This document shows, piece by piece, positions 31,836 through 39,147 of a stretch of DNA of 44,012 nt. The notes beneath the pieces were generated by a model. The model was not told the origin of the DNA, did no database searches, and was given only the letters and a program-made list of their open reading frames with translations. Origin of the DNA: Lachnospiraceae bacterium (lineage in GTDB: Bacteria; Bacillota; Clostridia; Lachnospirales; Lachnospiraceae); contig JAILHF010000016.1 in assembly GCA_024696005.1 (NCBI GenBank), positions 1 to 44,012 on the forward strand, given 5' to 3'. The stretch's first letter is position 1; the number at the start of each line of letters is the position of its first letter. The position numbers and the translations under genes were made by a program.

Positions 31836-32717
31836 ATGCATTTTGTTGATGCGAAAGGGATATTGAGCGGCAGCGACGGCCGCCTCGGCATGAACATCTA
31901 CCGGGGCTGCACCCACGGCTGTGTGTACTGCGACAGCAGAAGCCGCTGCTATCGTTTCACGCATCCCTTCGAAGATATCGAGGTGAAGCGGAATGCGCCG
32001 GAGCTTCTGGAGAAGGCGCTGAAGACGAAACGGAAAAAGTGCATGATCGGTACCGGGGCGATGTCGGATCCCTACATGCACTGTGAGGAAGAACTGGGGC
32101 TGACCAGGCGCTGCCTGGAGATCATCCTGCAGCATGAATTCGGTCTGGCGATCCAGACAAAGTCCGACCGCATCCTTCGTGACATCGACCTGCTGGATGC
32201 GATCAACCGAGGGAGCAAGTGCGTGGTGCAGATGACGCTCACGACCTGGGACGATGAGCTCTGCGCGATCCTCGAGCCGAATGTATGCAATACGAAGCGG
32301 CGCATTGAGGTGCTTGCGGAGATGAAAGAACGAGGCATCCCGACCATGGTCTGGCTTTCTCCCATTCTGCCGTTCATCAACGACACGGAGGAGAACGTCG
32401 GCGCGATCCTGAAGGAATGTGCGCGCGTGGGTGTGAAGGGCATCATAAACTTCGGCATGGGACTGACCCTGCGGGAAGGCGACCGCGAATATTATTACGC
32501 AGCGCTGGATAAGCATTTCCCCGGTCTGAAGCAGAAGTACACGGAGCTTTACGGAAATGCCTATGAGCTGCCCAGTCCGAAGACAAAGCAGCTGATGGCG
32601 CTTTTCCGGAGGATCTGCAGGGAAAACGGGCTTCTTTATACACCGGATGCCTGCTTTGCCTACATGAACGAGTATCCGGAGAAAAATGTGCAGCTGAGTC
32701 TCTTTGAACTGCCGTGA
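31836..32717 (+). CDS. Radical SAM protein, SplB/Rv2578c-like
   Basis: A 293-aa radical SAM enzyme with the cluster motif Cys-Thr-His-Gly-Cys-Val-Tyr-Cys near residues 23-30 (Cys-x3-Cys-x2-Cys), preceded by Asn-Ile-Tyr-Arg-Gly-Cys. The following Met-Ser-Asp-Pro-Tyr and Gln-Thr-Lys-Ser-Asp-Arg segments fit the group related to spore photoproduct lyase, often annotated as SPL family or Rv2578c-like; its reaction is unknown. AGGGGAAC precedes the start. The last 78 bases of the gene are part of a 96-bp tandem repeat that extends past its stop. Confidence 0.87.
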   Translation: MHFVDAKGILSGSDGRLGMNIYRGCTHGCVYCDSRSRCYRFTHPFEDIEVKRNAPELLEKALKTKRKKCMIGTGAMSDPYMHCEEELGLTRRCLEIILQHEFGLAIQTKSDRILRDIDLLDAINRGSKCVVQMTLTTWDDELCAILEPNVCNTKRRIEVLAEMKERGIPTMVWLSPILPFINDTEENVGAILKECARVGVKGIINFGMGLTLREGDREYYYAALDKHFPGLKQKYTELYGNAYELPSPKTKQLMALFRRICRENGLLYTPDACFAYMNEYPEKNVQLSLFELP

Positions 32718-32735
32718 TCTCTATGCATTCTCGCA
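32640..32735. repeat. 96-bp junction repeat, copy A
   Basis: This copy contains the end of the radical SAM gene and the first bases beyond it. It aligns without gaps to 32736-32831. Of 11 codon differences within the coding part, 7 are silent and 4 are conservative (Asp/Asn, Ala/Asn, Tyr/His, Glu/Asp). Confidence 0.9.
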
Positions 32736-32831
32736 ACACCAAATGCTTGCTTTAACTATATGAACGAACATCCGGAAAAGAATGTGCAGCTGAGTCTCTT
32801 CGATCTGCCGTGAACTCTATACGTTCTCGGT
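32736..32831. repeat. 96-bp junction repeat, copy B (orphan end of a second radical SAM allele)
   Basis: This copy encodes a diverged version of the radical SAM C-terminus, ending in Leu-Pro and TGA, but has no gene body. It also contains the last codons and stop of the convergent exonuclease gene. In copy A the corresponding bases (32721-32733) still resemble an exonuclease end, so the repeat carries the junction of both genes. Confidence 0.9.
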
Positions 32832-33488
32832 ATAGCGGCAGGCCGGATATGCGCTGCAGCCCATGAAGCGGCCGAATCTTCCGGTCCGCAGCGTAAGGAC
32901 CGAGCCGCATCGCGGGCATTTCTTCGCGTTCTTCAGGCTTTCCTCCAGCACTTCCCCCAGCTTTTGATACACGGCCGCATTCATCCGGCAGTCGTTAAGG
33001 GCGCGGTGCGCGCCCTGTGTGGAGATGCCGTAGAGGGAGGCGAGATCCTCCAGGGTATGATGCCTTTGCCCGGGAAGGCATAAGCGCGAGAGCTTCAGGG
33101 TATCCACGTAGTCGTTCATCAGGACCTTTCCGTACAGGGCCTCGCAATCCCGGTTGAGGAAATTCAGATCAAAGGACTGTATGTTATGTCCCACCAGGAC
33201 CATGTCGCCTATGAAGGTGAGGAAATCGTCAAGGACCTCCGGGAAGAGAGGTGCATCCGCCACCATGTCGTCCGTGATGCCGTTTACCATGGAAGCGCGG
33301 TAAGGGATGGGACATTCGGGATTGACCAGGGAGGAGAATTCGTCCGTGATCTGTCCGCCGATGACCTTGATGGCCGAGATCTCGACCACGCGGTCCGTCC
33401 GGCAGGAGATCCCGGTGGTCTCCAGGTCAAATACGACGTGATCGGGCAGATATTCGTTTCTGTGTGTTCCCTTTGTCTTCCCCAGCAT
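32817..33488 (-). CDS. DnaQ-type 3'-5' exonuclease with C-terminal topoisomerase-like zinc finger
   Basis: A 223-aa protein. The DEDDh exonuclease fold shows Phe-Asp-Leu-Glu-Thr-Thr-Gly (Asp21, Glu23), Gly-His-Asn-Ile-Gln-Ser-Phe-Asp, and His-Arg-Ala-Leu-Asn-Asp. The C-terminus has Cys-Pro-Arg-Cys, then Gly-Arg-Phe-Gly-Arg-Phe-Met-Gly-Cys and Cys-Arg-Tyr, a topoisomerase I-type zinc ribbon that should bind single-stranded nucleic acid. It resembles the PolC exonuclease domain and is likely a repair or RNA/DNA trimming nuclease. The start at 33488 (AGGAG upstream) is preferred over an in-frame ATG 96 bases earlier, which lies upstream of the promoter. Confidence 0.88.
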   Translation of the reverse strand: MLGKTKGTHRNEYLPDHVVFDLETTGISCRTDRVVEISAIKVIGGQITDEFSSLVNPECPIPYRASMVNGITDDMVADAPLFPEVLDDFLTFIGDMVLVGHNIQSFDLNFLNRDCEALYGKVLMNDYVDTLKLSRLCLPGQRHHTLEDLASLYGISTQGAHRALNDCRMNAAVYQKLGEVLEESLKNAKKCPRCGSVLTLRTGRFGRFMGCSAYPACRYTENV

Positions 33489-33521
33489 GATGTGTTCTCC
33501 TTTGTGAAAAGTCCAAGGCAT

Positions 33522-33550
33522 ATTGTAGAGCCAAACGGGGGATTTGTCTA
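33522..33550 (-). promoter_or_regulatory. Promoter of the exonuclease gene
   Basis: On the minus strand: TAGACA (33550-33545), a 17-base spacer and TACAAT (33527-33522). Confidence 0.65.
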
Positions 33551-33617
33551 TGATGACGTTCCCTAAAGCCCCATGCTTACGCACGGATCCGGGAAGGACG
33601 GCAAAACGGAGGATCTT

Positions 33618-33627
33618 GTGGTATAAT
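33618..33627 (+). promoter_or_regulatory. Extended -10 promoter of the HAD hydrolase gene
   Basis: TG-G-TATAAT ends at 33627. No good -35 box is seen, as is usual for extended -10 promoters. The start codon at 33656 is 28 bases further on. Confidence 0.6.
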
Positions 33628-33655
33628 GGCAGAAAAAAGAACAGGATGGAAAACG

Positions 33656-34369
33656 ATGAAGAAAGAAAGTATTAAGACAGTGCTGTTTGATCTGGACGGA
33701 ACGCTGCTTCCTATGGATCAGGATGTTTTTACGAAGACGTATTTCAAGGATCTTACGGTGAAGATGATCCCCCACGGATACGAGGCAGAGTCGCTGGTCA
33801 GGGCGATCTGGGCCGGAACCGGGAAGATGGTGGGAAATGTTGGCGAAAAGACCAACGAGAAAGCGTTCTGGGAGACCTTTGCCTCGATCTACGGGGAAAA
33901 AGGTCTGGCGGATAAACCCGTGTTTGACGAGTTCTATGAGAATGAGTTCGACGCGGCAAAACGCTGCTGCGGCTATAACGAAAAAGCCGCCGAACTGGTG
34001 AAGGCGCTGAAAGAAGCGGGATACCGGATCATACTGGCTTCGAATCCGATCTTCCCTCTGGTGGCGCAGAAAAAGAGGATGCAGTGGGCCGGGATCGATC
34101 CGGACGACTTTGCATACATCACGTCCTACGAGAATTCCACTTATTGCAAACCCAATGTGGATTACTACCGCGAGATCCTGCGGAAGACAGACGTGAAGCC
34201 CGAAGAATGCCTCATGATCGGCAACGATGTTTCGGAAGACATGGTCGCGGCGGAGCTTGGCATACAGACCTTCCTGCTTACCGACTGTATGATCAACAAG
34301 GACAATTTGGATATCGACTGCTTCGAGCACGGGGATTACGCGGTGCTCATGGAGGCACTCCTTCCCTGA
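33656..34369 (+). CDS. HAD family hydrolase
   Basis: A 237-aa haloacid dehalogenase superfamily phosphatase. Motif I is Phe-Asp-Leu-Asp-Gly-Thr-Leu, with nucleophile Asp12 and acid/base Asp14. Motif II is Leu-Ala-Ser-Asn-Pro, the lysine of motif III is in Tyr-Cys-Lys-Pro, and motif IV is Met-Ile-Gly-Asn-Asp-Val-Ser-Glu-Asp. A helical cap sits between motifs I and II. The substrate is probably a small phosphorylated metabolite. The start at 33656 is chosen because the extended -10 box lies at 33627; an in-frame ATG at 33626 overlaps it. Confidence 0.88.
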   Translation: MKKESIKTVLFDLDGTLLPMDQDVFTKTYFKDLTVKMIPHGYEAESLVRAIWAGTGKMVGNVGEKTNEKAFWETFASIYGEKGLADKPVFDEFYENEFDAAKRCCGYNEKAAELVKALKEAGYRIILASNPIFPLVAQKKRMQWAGIDPDDFAYITSYENSTYCKPNVDYYREILRKTDVKPEECLMIGNDVSEDMVAAELGIQTFLLTDCMINKDNLDIDCFEHGDYAVLMEALLP

Positions 34370-34402
34370 ACAGGATTCACAGCTCAATGGAAAGAAAATG
34401 GA

Positions 34403-35365
34403 ATGAACCAAAAACACCGATCAGGGAGTCGTTTTGTTATGAAAGGATGCGAAAAAAGTAATGGATGGAAAATATATAAGAAAAGGATATCTGTCTATGT
34501 TTTTGTGACGCTTTTTCTGTCGTTTGTTGTATCGATTCCCATGGTGCTGTTGAAAGCAGGCGAAGGGGATTTGATCGTTATGATCACAGCGGTCGTATTC
34601 ATGTTCCTTCCGTTGTTTTCAACTCTTATCACAAAGAGAGTAACAAAGGATGACAGTAAGATACCGTTTAAAATGTCAATAAAGGGTAACCTTAAATATC
34701 TGGCAATGTCTGCATTTCTGCCGGGCGTATGTATAGTGCTCGGTGCGGTGATCTATTTTGTGTGTTTTCCTGACCAGTTGGATCTGAATATGGAGTATGT
34801 CAGGAATATGGCGGATGCAGTGGGGCAGGAAATTGCTGTTCCGACGATAACGCTTCCGGTACTGATATTGATAGGGATCGTTCTGCCGCTTTTCGCACCG
34901 TTTGTGCTAGTAAACCATGTTTTGGCATTCGGAGAAGAGATCGGATGGAGAGGTTACCTGCTTCCTCTGCTGATGAAAGTGACCGATCAGAGAAAAGCGA
35001 TCCTGATCAGCGGCTCTTTGTGGGGACTTGCACACGCATTTCTGGTGGCCTATGGAGTTAATTACTCCGGCAATTATCCCGGAAAACCGTTTTCGGGAAT
35101 TGTAATGATGATCGTTTTTGCGACAGTATTAGGTAGTTTCCTTTCTTTCGTAATGATAAAGACAGATTCCATTATTCCTGCATGCATTGCACATGGGGCG
35201 ATCAATGCGATCAGAGAGGCTCCTTTGTTTATTGCGAAAAGTTCGGCAAACGCGCTTCTCGGACCCAAACCGTCGGGAATCATCGGAATGAGTATTCTTA
35301 TTCTCGTCAGTATTTGGCTTATGATGGCACTTGAAAAGAAGGATAAAAGCAGGAGTAGTAATTGA
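34403..35365 (+). CDS. CPBP family intramembrane glutamic endopeptidase
   Basis: A 320-aa integral membrane protein with about eight hydrophobic helices. The CPBP (Rce1-like) active-site motif Glu178-Glu179-Ile-Gly-Trp-Arg183 is present, and later helices carry His in Trp-Gly-Leu-Ala-His and Ala-His-Gly-Ala-Ile-Asn. Members cleave or process peptides within the membrane; in Firmicutes some mature bacteriocins or confer immunity to them. The gene is visibly AT-richer than its neighbours, which suggests recent acquisition. The start is uncertain: ATG 34403 or ATG 34439. No peptide precursor gene is recognised next to it. Confidence 0.85.
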   Translation: MNQKHRSGSRFVMKGCEKSNGWKIYKKRISVYVFVTLFLSFVVSIPMVLLKAGEGDLIVMITAVVFMFLPLFSTLITKRVTKDDSKIPFKMSIKGNLKYLAMSAFLPGVCIVLGAVIYFVCFPDQLDLNMEYVRNMADAVGQEIAVPTITLPVLILIGIVLPLFAPFVLVNHVLAFGEEIGWRGYLLPLLMKVTDQRKAILISGSLWGLAHAFLVAYGVNYSGNYPGKPFSGIVMMIVFATVLGSFLSFVMIKTDSIIPACIAHGAINAIREAPLFIAKSSANALLGPKPSGIIGMSILILVSIWLMMALEKKDKSRSSN

Positions 35366-35488
35366 AATCTAACTGATACAGTCCGTTTTATTACCCTCTG
35401 TTTTCTGTAAGATCTGATCATGTCAGATAAGAACAGAAAGTCAAAATCGGATACGACAGAAAAAACGGAAAAAGAGGAGGATAAAACC

Positions 35489-35551
35489 ATGACGGATGAA
35501 ACCATTGATCTGAGCAATCTTGATCTGGATGCATATGATGATGACAACTGA
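35489..35551 (+). CDS. Acidic leader peptide overlapping the HNH gene
   Basis: A 20-aa frame, ending in Asp-Ala-Tyr-Asp-Asp-Asp-Asn and TGA at 35549-35551. An excellent GAGGAGG site at 35474-35480 lies 8 bases before ATG 35489. An in-frame ATG at 35420 would give 43 aa with a Lys/Glu-rich front. Its end overlaps the start of the HNH gene, which has no ribosome site of its own. It may serve mainly to couple translation of the HNH gene. Confidence 0.45.
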   Translation: MTDETIDLSNLDLDAYDDDN

Positions 35552-36140
35552 AACCATGATCCTCGGAACGGCAAGGCTGAATATCGGGATCCTTGGGTTC
35601 GGAACTGCAATCCCAAACGTCGAGATCCCCGTCATCGGAACCTTTGACGGCAAAAGCCTGATCATCATTCTCCTGCTTGCGGCCCTGGTCCTGCTTTTTC
35701 TCCTGTTTGCCCACTATAAAAGAAAAAGCCGCAGGGAGAACCGCAGATACCGGGATTTTTCCCGAAGGATCGCGCGCCAAAAGGCGGCTGAAAGAGAGAC
35801 AGCGGGCAGACGCAGGGTATCGATGCGGATGAAGCAGGACGTACTGGAACGCGATGACTATACCTGCCGGATCTGCGGGATTTCCAGACAGTTCATGGAT
35901 GATCTGTGTCCCGGTCTGGGCGACTACCTGCTTCTGGAGATCGACCACATCGAATCGGTAGCGAAGGGCGGAACAGGAAAAGACGAAGACAACCTGCAGG
36001 TGCTTTGCTGGAGATGCAACAGAAAGAAGGGCGGGACAAAGACGAACGAGGAAGTGGAAGAGCTCATCGATTACGGGATCTGGTATCTGACGGATGGTGA
36101 CGTAGAAGACGATGAGTATGATGATGAAGATGATGAGTAA
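35541..36140 (+). CDS. HNH endonuclease-like protein with N-terminal membrane helix
   Basis: About 199 aa. After a ~37-residue front comes one strong hydrophobic helix (Leu-Ile-Ile-Ile-Leu-Leu-Leu onward), then a basic stretch, then an HNH module: Arg-Asp-Asp-Tyr-Thr-Cys-Arg-Ile-Cys-Gly, Glu-Ile-Asp-His-Ile (His136), and Asn-Leu-Gln-Val-Leu-Cys-Trp-Arg-Cys-Asn. Four Cys give the zinc site and the His is the likely catalytic base. The C-terminus is a short Asp/Glu tail. HNH proteins cut DNA in restriction, repair or mobile elements; a membrane anchor is unusual and would place the nuclease at the inner face of the membrane. The exact start among several nearby ATG codons is uncertain. Confidence 0.78.
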   Translation: MTTETMILGTARLNIGILGFGTAIPNVEIPVIGTFDGKSLIIILLLAALVLLFLLFAHYKRKSRRENRRYRDFSRRIARQKAAERETAGRRRVSMRMKQDVLERDDYTCRICGISRQFMDDLCPGLGDYLLLEIDHIESVAKGGTGKDEDNLQVLCWRCNRKKGGTKTNEEVEELIDYGIWYLTDGDVEDDEYDDEDDE

Positions 36141-36142
36141 AG

Positions 36143-36174
36143 GAAGCCGTTGACAGGTCAGCGGCTTCTTTTTT
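36143..36174 (+). terminator. Intrinsic terminator after the HNH gene
   Basis: GAAGCCGTTGAC pairs with GTCAGCGGCTTC (one G-T wobble) and is followed by six T. Confidence 0.92.
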
Positions 36175-36210
36175 CTCTTGAGCCAATTGTAGCCGGCATG
36201 CAAAAAACAA

Positions 36211-36254
36211 TATACTTTTAGTATATAGGTTTTTTCTCGTTTCTCTTATATAAT
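36211..36254 (+). promoter_or_regulatory. Operator-promoter 1 of the two-component module
   Basis: A 15-base dyad at 36211-36225 (TATAC-TTTTA-GTATA) followed by TAG, then exactly 20 bases, then the -10 box TATAAT at 36249-36254. The -35 position reads TAGGTT, far from consensus. The dyad centre falls near -43, the typical place for a class II activator. The same arrangement recurs at 39050-39093. Confidence 0.75.
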
Positions 36255-36295
36255 ATGCAATGAAAAACAGAATTACGTGAACGATAGGGAAAAGA

Positions 36296-38434
36296 ATGAA
36301 CAATACAAAGAAACTTTCTTCGGCTATTCGGACGCTGATCTCTCCGGAGGGCAGCGATATCCGGGTACATGCCTTTAATATCCTGGCGATCTGCGGGATC
36401 GCCGTCAGCCTGGTCACCGGTTTTTATAACCTTGCAGCCGGCTTCGGGATCGTTTCGTTCCTGGAATGCATGTCCGGTGTGGTGATGTCGGTCCTGCTCA
36501 TGGTCTATACCAGAAAGACCGGCAATTACAGGTTTGCCATGGTCCTGACCGTGCTGTTTGTTTTCCTGGGCCTGTTTACCTTCCTGTACTTCACGAACGG
36601 CTGCTACCTGGGCGGTGTCCCTTATTTTTTTATCTTTGCCACGGTTTTTACGGCTTTCCTTCTGGACGGCGTCATCATGCCGGTCCTGATCGTGGTGGAG
36701 CTCGTATGGTACGCGGTCCTGTGCATGTATACCTATTACCATCCCACTTCGTCCTTTTTGAGCGAAAACACCAAGGTCCGCGTGTTCGATCTGGTGGTGT
36801 GCGAATCCATTGTCTCCGTGAGCCTTGCGATCACGATGTACTACCAGATCCGTGTGTACCGGAAAAAGCAGCAGGAACTGAATGTGGCGATCGAGGCGGC
36901 AGAAAAGGCAAACCGCGCAAAGAGCGATTTCCTTGCGAAGATGAGCCACGATGTGCGCACGCCCCTGAATACGATCATGGCGACCAACGAACTCATCGTT
37001 GCCAATACTTCCTCTGCAAGGATCAGGGAGTGGGTCAATGACAGCAATGTTTCGGGGAGGATCCTGATCTCGATGATCGATGACCTGCTCGACCTTTCCC
37101 GTATCGAGGCCGGAGGCCTGAACCTGCTGGAGCAGCCCTGGGATACAAGACAGCTGTTCGAAGAATCGGCCAAGATCTGGAAATTGAATGCGGACAAGGC
37201 CGGACTGCAGTTCAAATGCGAGATCGCGGAAGATGTGCCGGCGTTTCTGAACGGTGATGAGAGCCTGATCCGCAAGGTCGTGGACAACCTGCTCAGCAAT
37301 GCGGTGAAATATACGAAAAAAGGAAGTGTCAGCCTGCTCGTTGCCATGGAGGAGCAGCTCACGATCCGTGTTGCGGATACCGGCGTGGGCATCGCGGCGG
37401 AATATCTGGAAAAGATCTTCCGCCCCTTTGAGCGCGGGGTGGAGGATATCTACCGCGAAACCAGCGGAAGCGGTCTGGGACTGGCCATCGTGAAGGAGCT
37501 GGTGGATGCGATGGGCGGCACGATCGACTGCGACAGCGTTCCCGGTGAGGGCACGACATTTACCGTCAGGCTTCCGCAGAAAGTCGCCGGTGGAAAAGGA
37601 GAGGAAACAACGGAAGGGGCGGAAACGGAAGGAACGGGCGGAACAACGATGAAGCAGTTCGTTGCGCCGGATGCCCGCATCCTTGTGGTGGATGATAATT
37701 CCTATAACCGGAAAGTGATCGAAGGCTTTCTGGAGCCGACCCTGATCCGGATCGATGATGTGGAGAGCGGTTTTGACGCGCTGGAGATGATCGACATCCG
37801 CGACTACGACCTGGTCCTGATGGATCTGCGCATGCCTAAGATGGACGGTGCGGAAACGCTGGAACGCATCCGGAAGGAATATCCGGATTTCAAGGCACCG
37901 GTGATCGCGCTCACGGCAGACATCATGAACGGGATCGAGCAGAAACTCCTGCAGGCAGGATTTGACGCCTTTCTGGCAAAACCCGTAAGTTCGGCGAAGC
38001 TGCTGGAAGCGATCGCGGAACGGATCGGGGACAAGATCGTTCCGCTGGCCGGAGAAGAAGAGCGGGAGTTCTCAGCGGCGAAGATGGAAAGCTTTCAGGA
38101 CATGCTCCGGCCCTATGGGGTCGATCTGAAGCTGGCTCTGGAATACAGTGCGGGAAATGCCGAGGAATTCCTTACGAGAGCCTCGCTTTTTGAAGAATAT
38201 GCCGATGCGGGAATGGAAAAACTCAGGAACTGCGTTTCGGATGAGGACTTTTATCTGCAGATCCACTCGGTGAAGTCCATTGCCAGAGGTGTGGGTGCCT
38301 ATCTGCTGGCCGAGCTTGCGGAAACTCTGGAATACCGCAAAGACGCGGAATACGCGAAGACAGCGGGACCGCTGCTGCTTGCCGAATACGAAAGAGTTCG
38401 GAGCGGACTCGGAATGATCAGGAAGGAGTTATAG
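36296..38434 (+). CDS. Membrane hybrid histidine kinase (HK-REC-Hpt)
   Basis: A 712-aa kinase. Residues 20-185 form about six membrane helices with short loops. HisKA follows with acceptor His218 (Met-Ser-His-Asp-Val-Arg-Thr-Pro), then the ATPase domain (Asp-Thr-Gly-Val-Gly-Ile and Gly-Ser-Gly-Leu-Gly-Leu). A linker of Gly/Thr/Glu leads to a receiver (Val-Val-Asp-Asp-Asn, acceptor Asp510, Met-Pro-Lys-Met-Asp-Gly). The last ~110 residues look like an Hpt with His657 in Ile-His-Ser-Val-Lys-Ser. A complete phosphorelay is thus within one chain and could feed the response regulator encoded 5 bases downstream. An AGGGAAAAG site precedes the start. Confidence 0.88.
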   Translation: MNNTKKLSSAIRTLISPEGSDIRVHAFNILAICGIAVSLVTGFYNLAAGFGIVSFLECMSGVVMSVLLMVYTRKTGNYRFAMVLTVLFVFLGLFTFLYFTNGCYLGGVPYFFIFATVFTAFLLDGVIMPVLIVVELVWYAVLCMYTYYHPTSSFLSENTKVRVFDLVVCESIVSVSLAITMYYQIRVYRKKQQELNVAIEAAEKANRAKSDFLAKMSHDVRTPLNTIMATNELIVANTSSARIREWVNDSNVSGRILISMIDDLLDLSRIEAGGLNLLEQPWDTRQLFEESAKIWKLNADKAGLQFKCEIAEDVPAFLNGDESLIRKVVDNLLSNAVKYTKKGSVSLLVAMEEQLTIRVADTGVGIAAEYLEKIFRPFERGVEDIYRETSGSGLGLAIVKELVDAMGGTIDCDSVPGEGTTFTVRLPQKVAGGKGEETTEGAETEGTGGTTMKQFVAPDARILVVDDNSYNRKVIEGFLEPTLIRIDDVESGFDALEMIDIRDYDLVLMDLRMPKMDGAETLERIRKEYPDFKAPVIALTADIMNGIEQKLLQAGFDAFLAKPVSSAKLLEAIAERIGDKIVPLAGEEEREFSAAKMESFQDMLRPYGVDLKLALEYSAGNAEEFLTRASLFEEYADAGMEKLRNCVSDEDFYLQIHSVKSIARGVGAYLLAELAETLEYRKDAEYAKTAGPLLLAEYERVRSGLGMIRKEL

Positions 38435-38439
38435 AAAAG

Positions 38440-39045
38440 ATGACGCGCAACAAGATCATGATCATCGATGATGATGCGGAGGTTCTGAGCCTCATGAAGA
38501 AACAGCTTGCGGTGCTTTATGAGGTGGAAGCTTTTTCTTCCGGAAAAGAAGCGCTGGAGCTGCTTGGGAAAGAGGAGGAGCCGCCGCAGCTGATCCTGCT
38601 GGACATCATGATGAGCGGGATGGACGGCTACGAAGTGCTGGGCTGCCTGAAAGCGGATGAAAAGCTCAAGAGGATCCCGGTTGTTTTCCTGACGGGCATG
38701 ACGGATGAGGTTTCCGAGTGCCGGGGGCTGGAGATGGACGTGGTGGATTATCTGAAGAAGCCGGTGTCGGGAAAAGTGCTGTTCGCAAGGATCCAGCACT
38801 ATCTGGAGCTGTATTCCGAAACGGAAAAAAAGGGAAAACTGGACGAAACGAAACTGTCGGATCTGCCGCAGCCCTTGAGCGAAAGGGAGTTGGAAACGGC
38901 ACGCCTGATGGCGGAATTCCGCTCCGACCGCGAGATCTGTGACATCCTTCACATCTCGATGCCCTATGCCAAAAAGCTGGTGGCGGCGGTCAAGGAAAAG
39001 CTCGGTCTGGAAAAACGCGGCGACATCCGGAGATTTCTTTTGTAA
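38440..39045 (+). CDS. Response regulator with LuxR-type C-terminal DNA-binding domain
   Basis: A 201-aa regulator. The receiver (residues 4-122) has Asp10-Asp11-Asp12 and acceptor Asp55. Residues 145-201 fit a GerE/LuxR helix-turn-helix: Leu-Ser-Glu-Arg-Glu-Leu-Glu at its start, Ile-Cys-Asp-Ile-Leu-His-Ile-Ser, then Leu-Val-Ala-Ala-Val-Lys-Glu-Lys-Leu-Gly and a terminal Arg-Arg-Phe. The domain is diverged but complete. It lies 5 bases after the hybrid kinase and before the second operator-promoter, so it is the best candidate to bind the TATAC/GTATA dyads and to control itself and the lipoprotein. Confidence 0.85.
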   Translation: MTRNKIMIIDDDAEVLSLMKKQLAVLYEVEAFSSGKEALELLGKEEEPPQLILLDIMMSGMDGYEVLGCLKADEKLKRIPVVFLTGMTDEVSECRGLEMDVVDYLKKPVSGKVLFARIQHYLELYSETEKKGKLDETKLSDLPQPLSERELETARLMAEFRSDREICDILHISMPYAKKLVAAVKEKLGLEKRGDIRRFLL

Positions 39046-39049
39046 AGAG

Positions 39050-39093
39050 TATACTTTTAGTATGTAGCATTTCGGGAAAAATGACGTTATAAT
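39050..39093 (+). promoter_or_regulatory. Operator-promoter 2, in front of the lipoprotein gene
   Basis: The 18-base element at 39050-39067 matches that at 36211-36228 in 17 positions (one A/G change). It is followed by exactly 20 bases and the -10 box TATAAT at 39088-39093. The -35 position reads TAGCAT. The spacing is identical to promoter 1 while the spacer sequences differ, which argues for functional conservation. Confidence 0.75.
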
Positions 39094-39147
39094 CCCACAA
39101 TGTGAGAAGAATGATCCGGAAAGGATCGGTGAAAAAGGGGAGGAATC

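Noticed and set aside
26735-31897. A 1720-codon open frame antisense to the dehydratase activase gene
   Set aside because: It mirrors the codon bias of a well-supported sense gene in GC-rich DNA, has no ribosome site and no recognisable domain.
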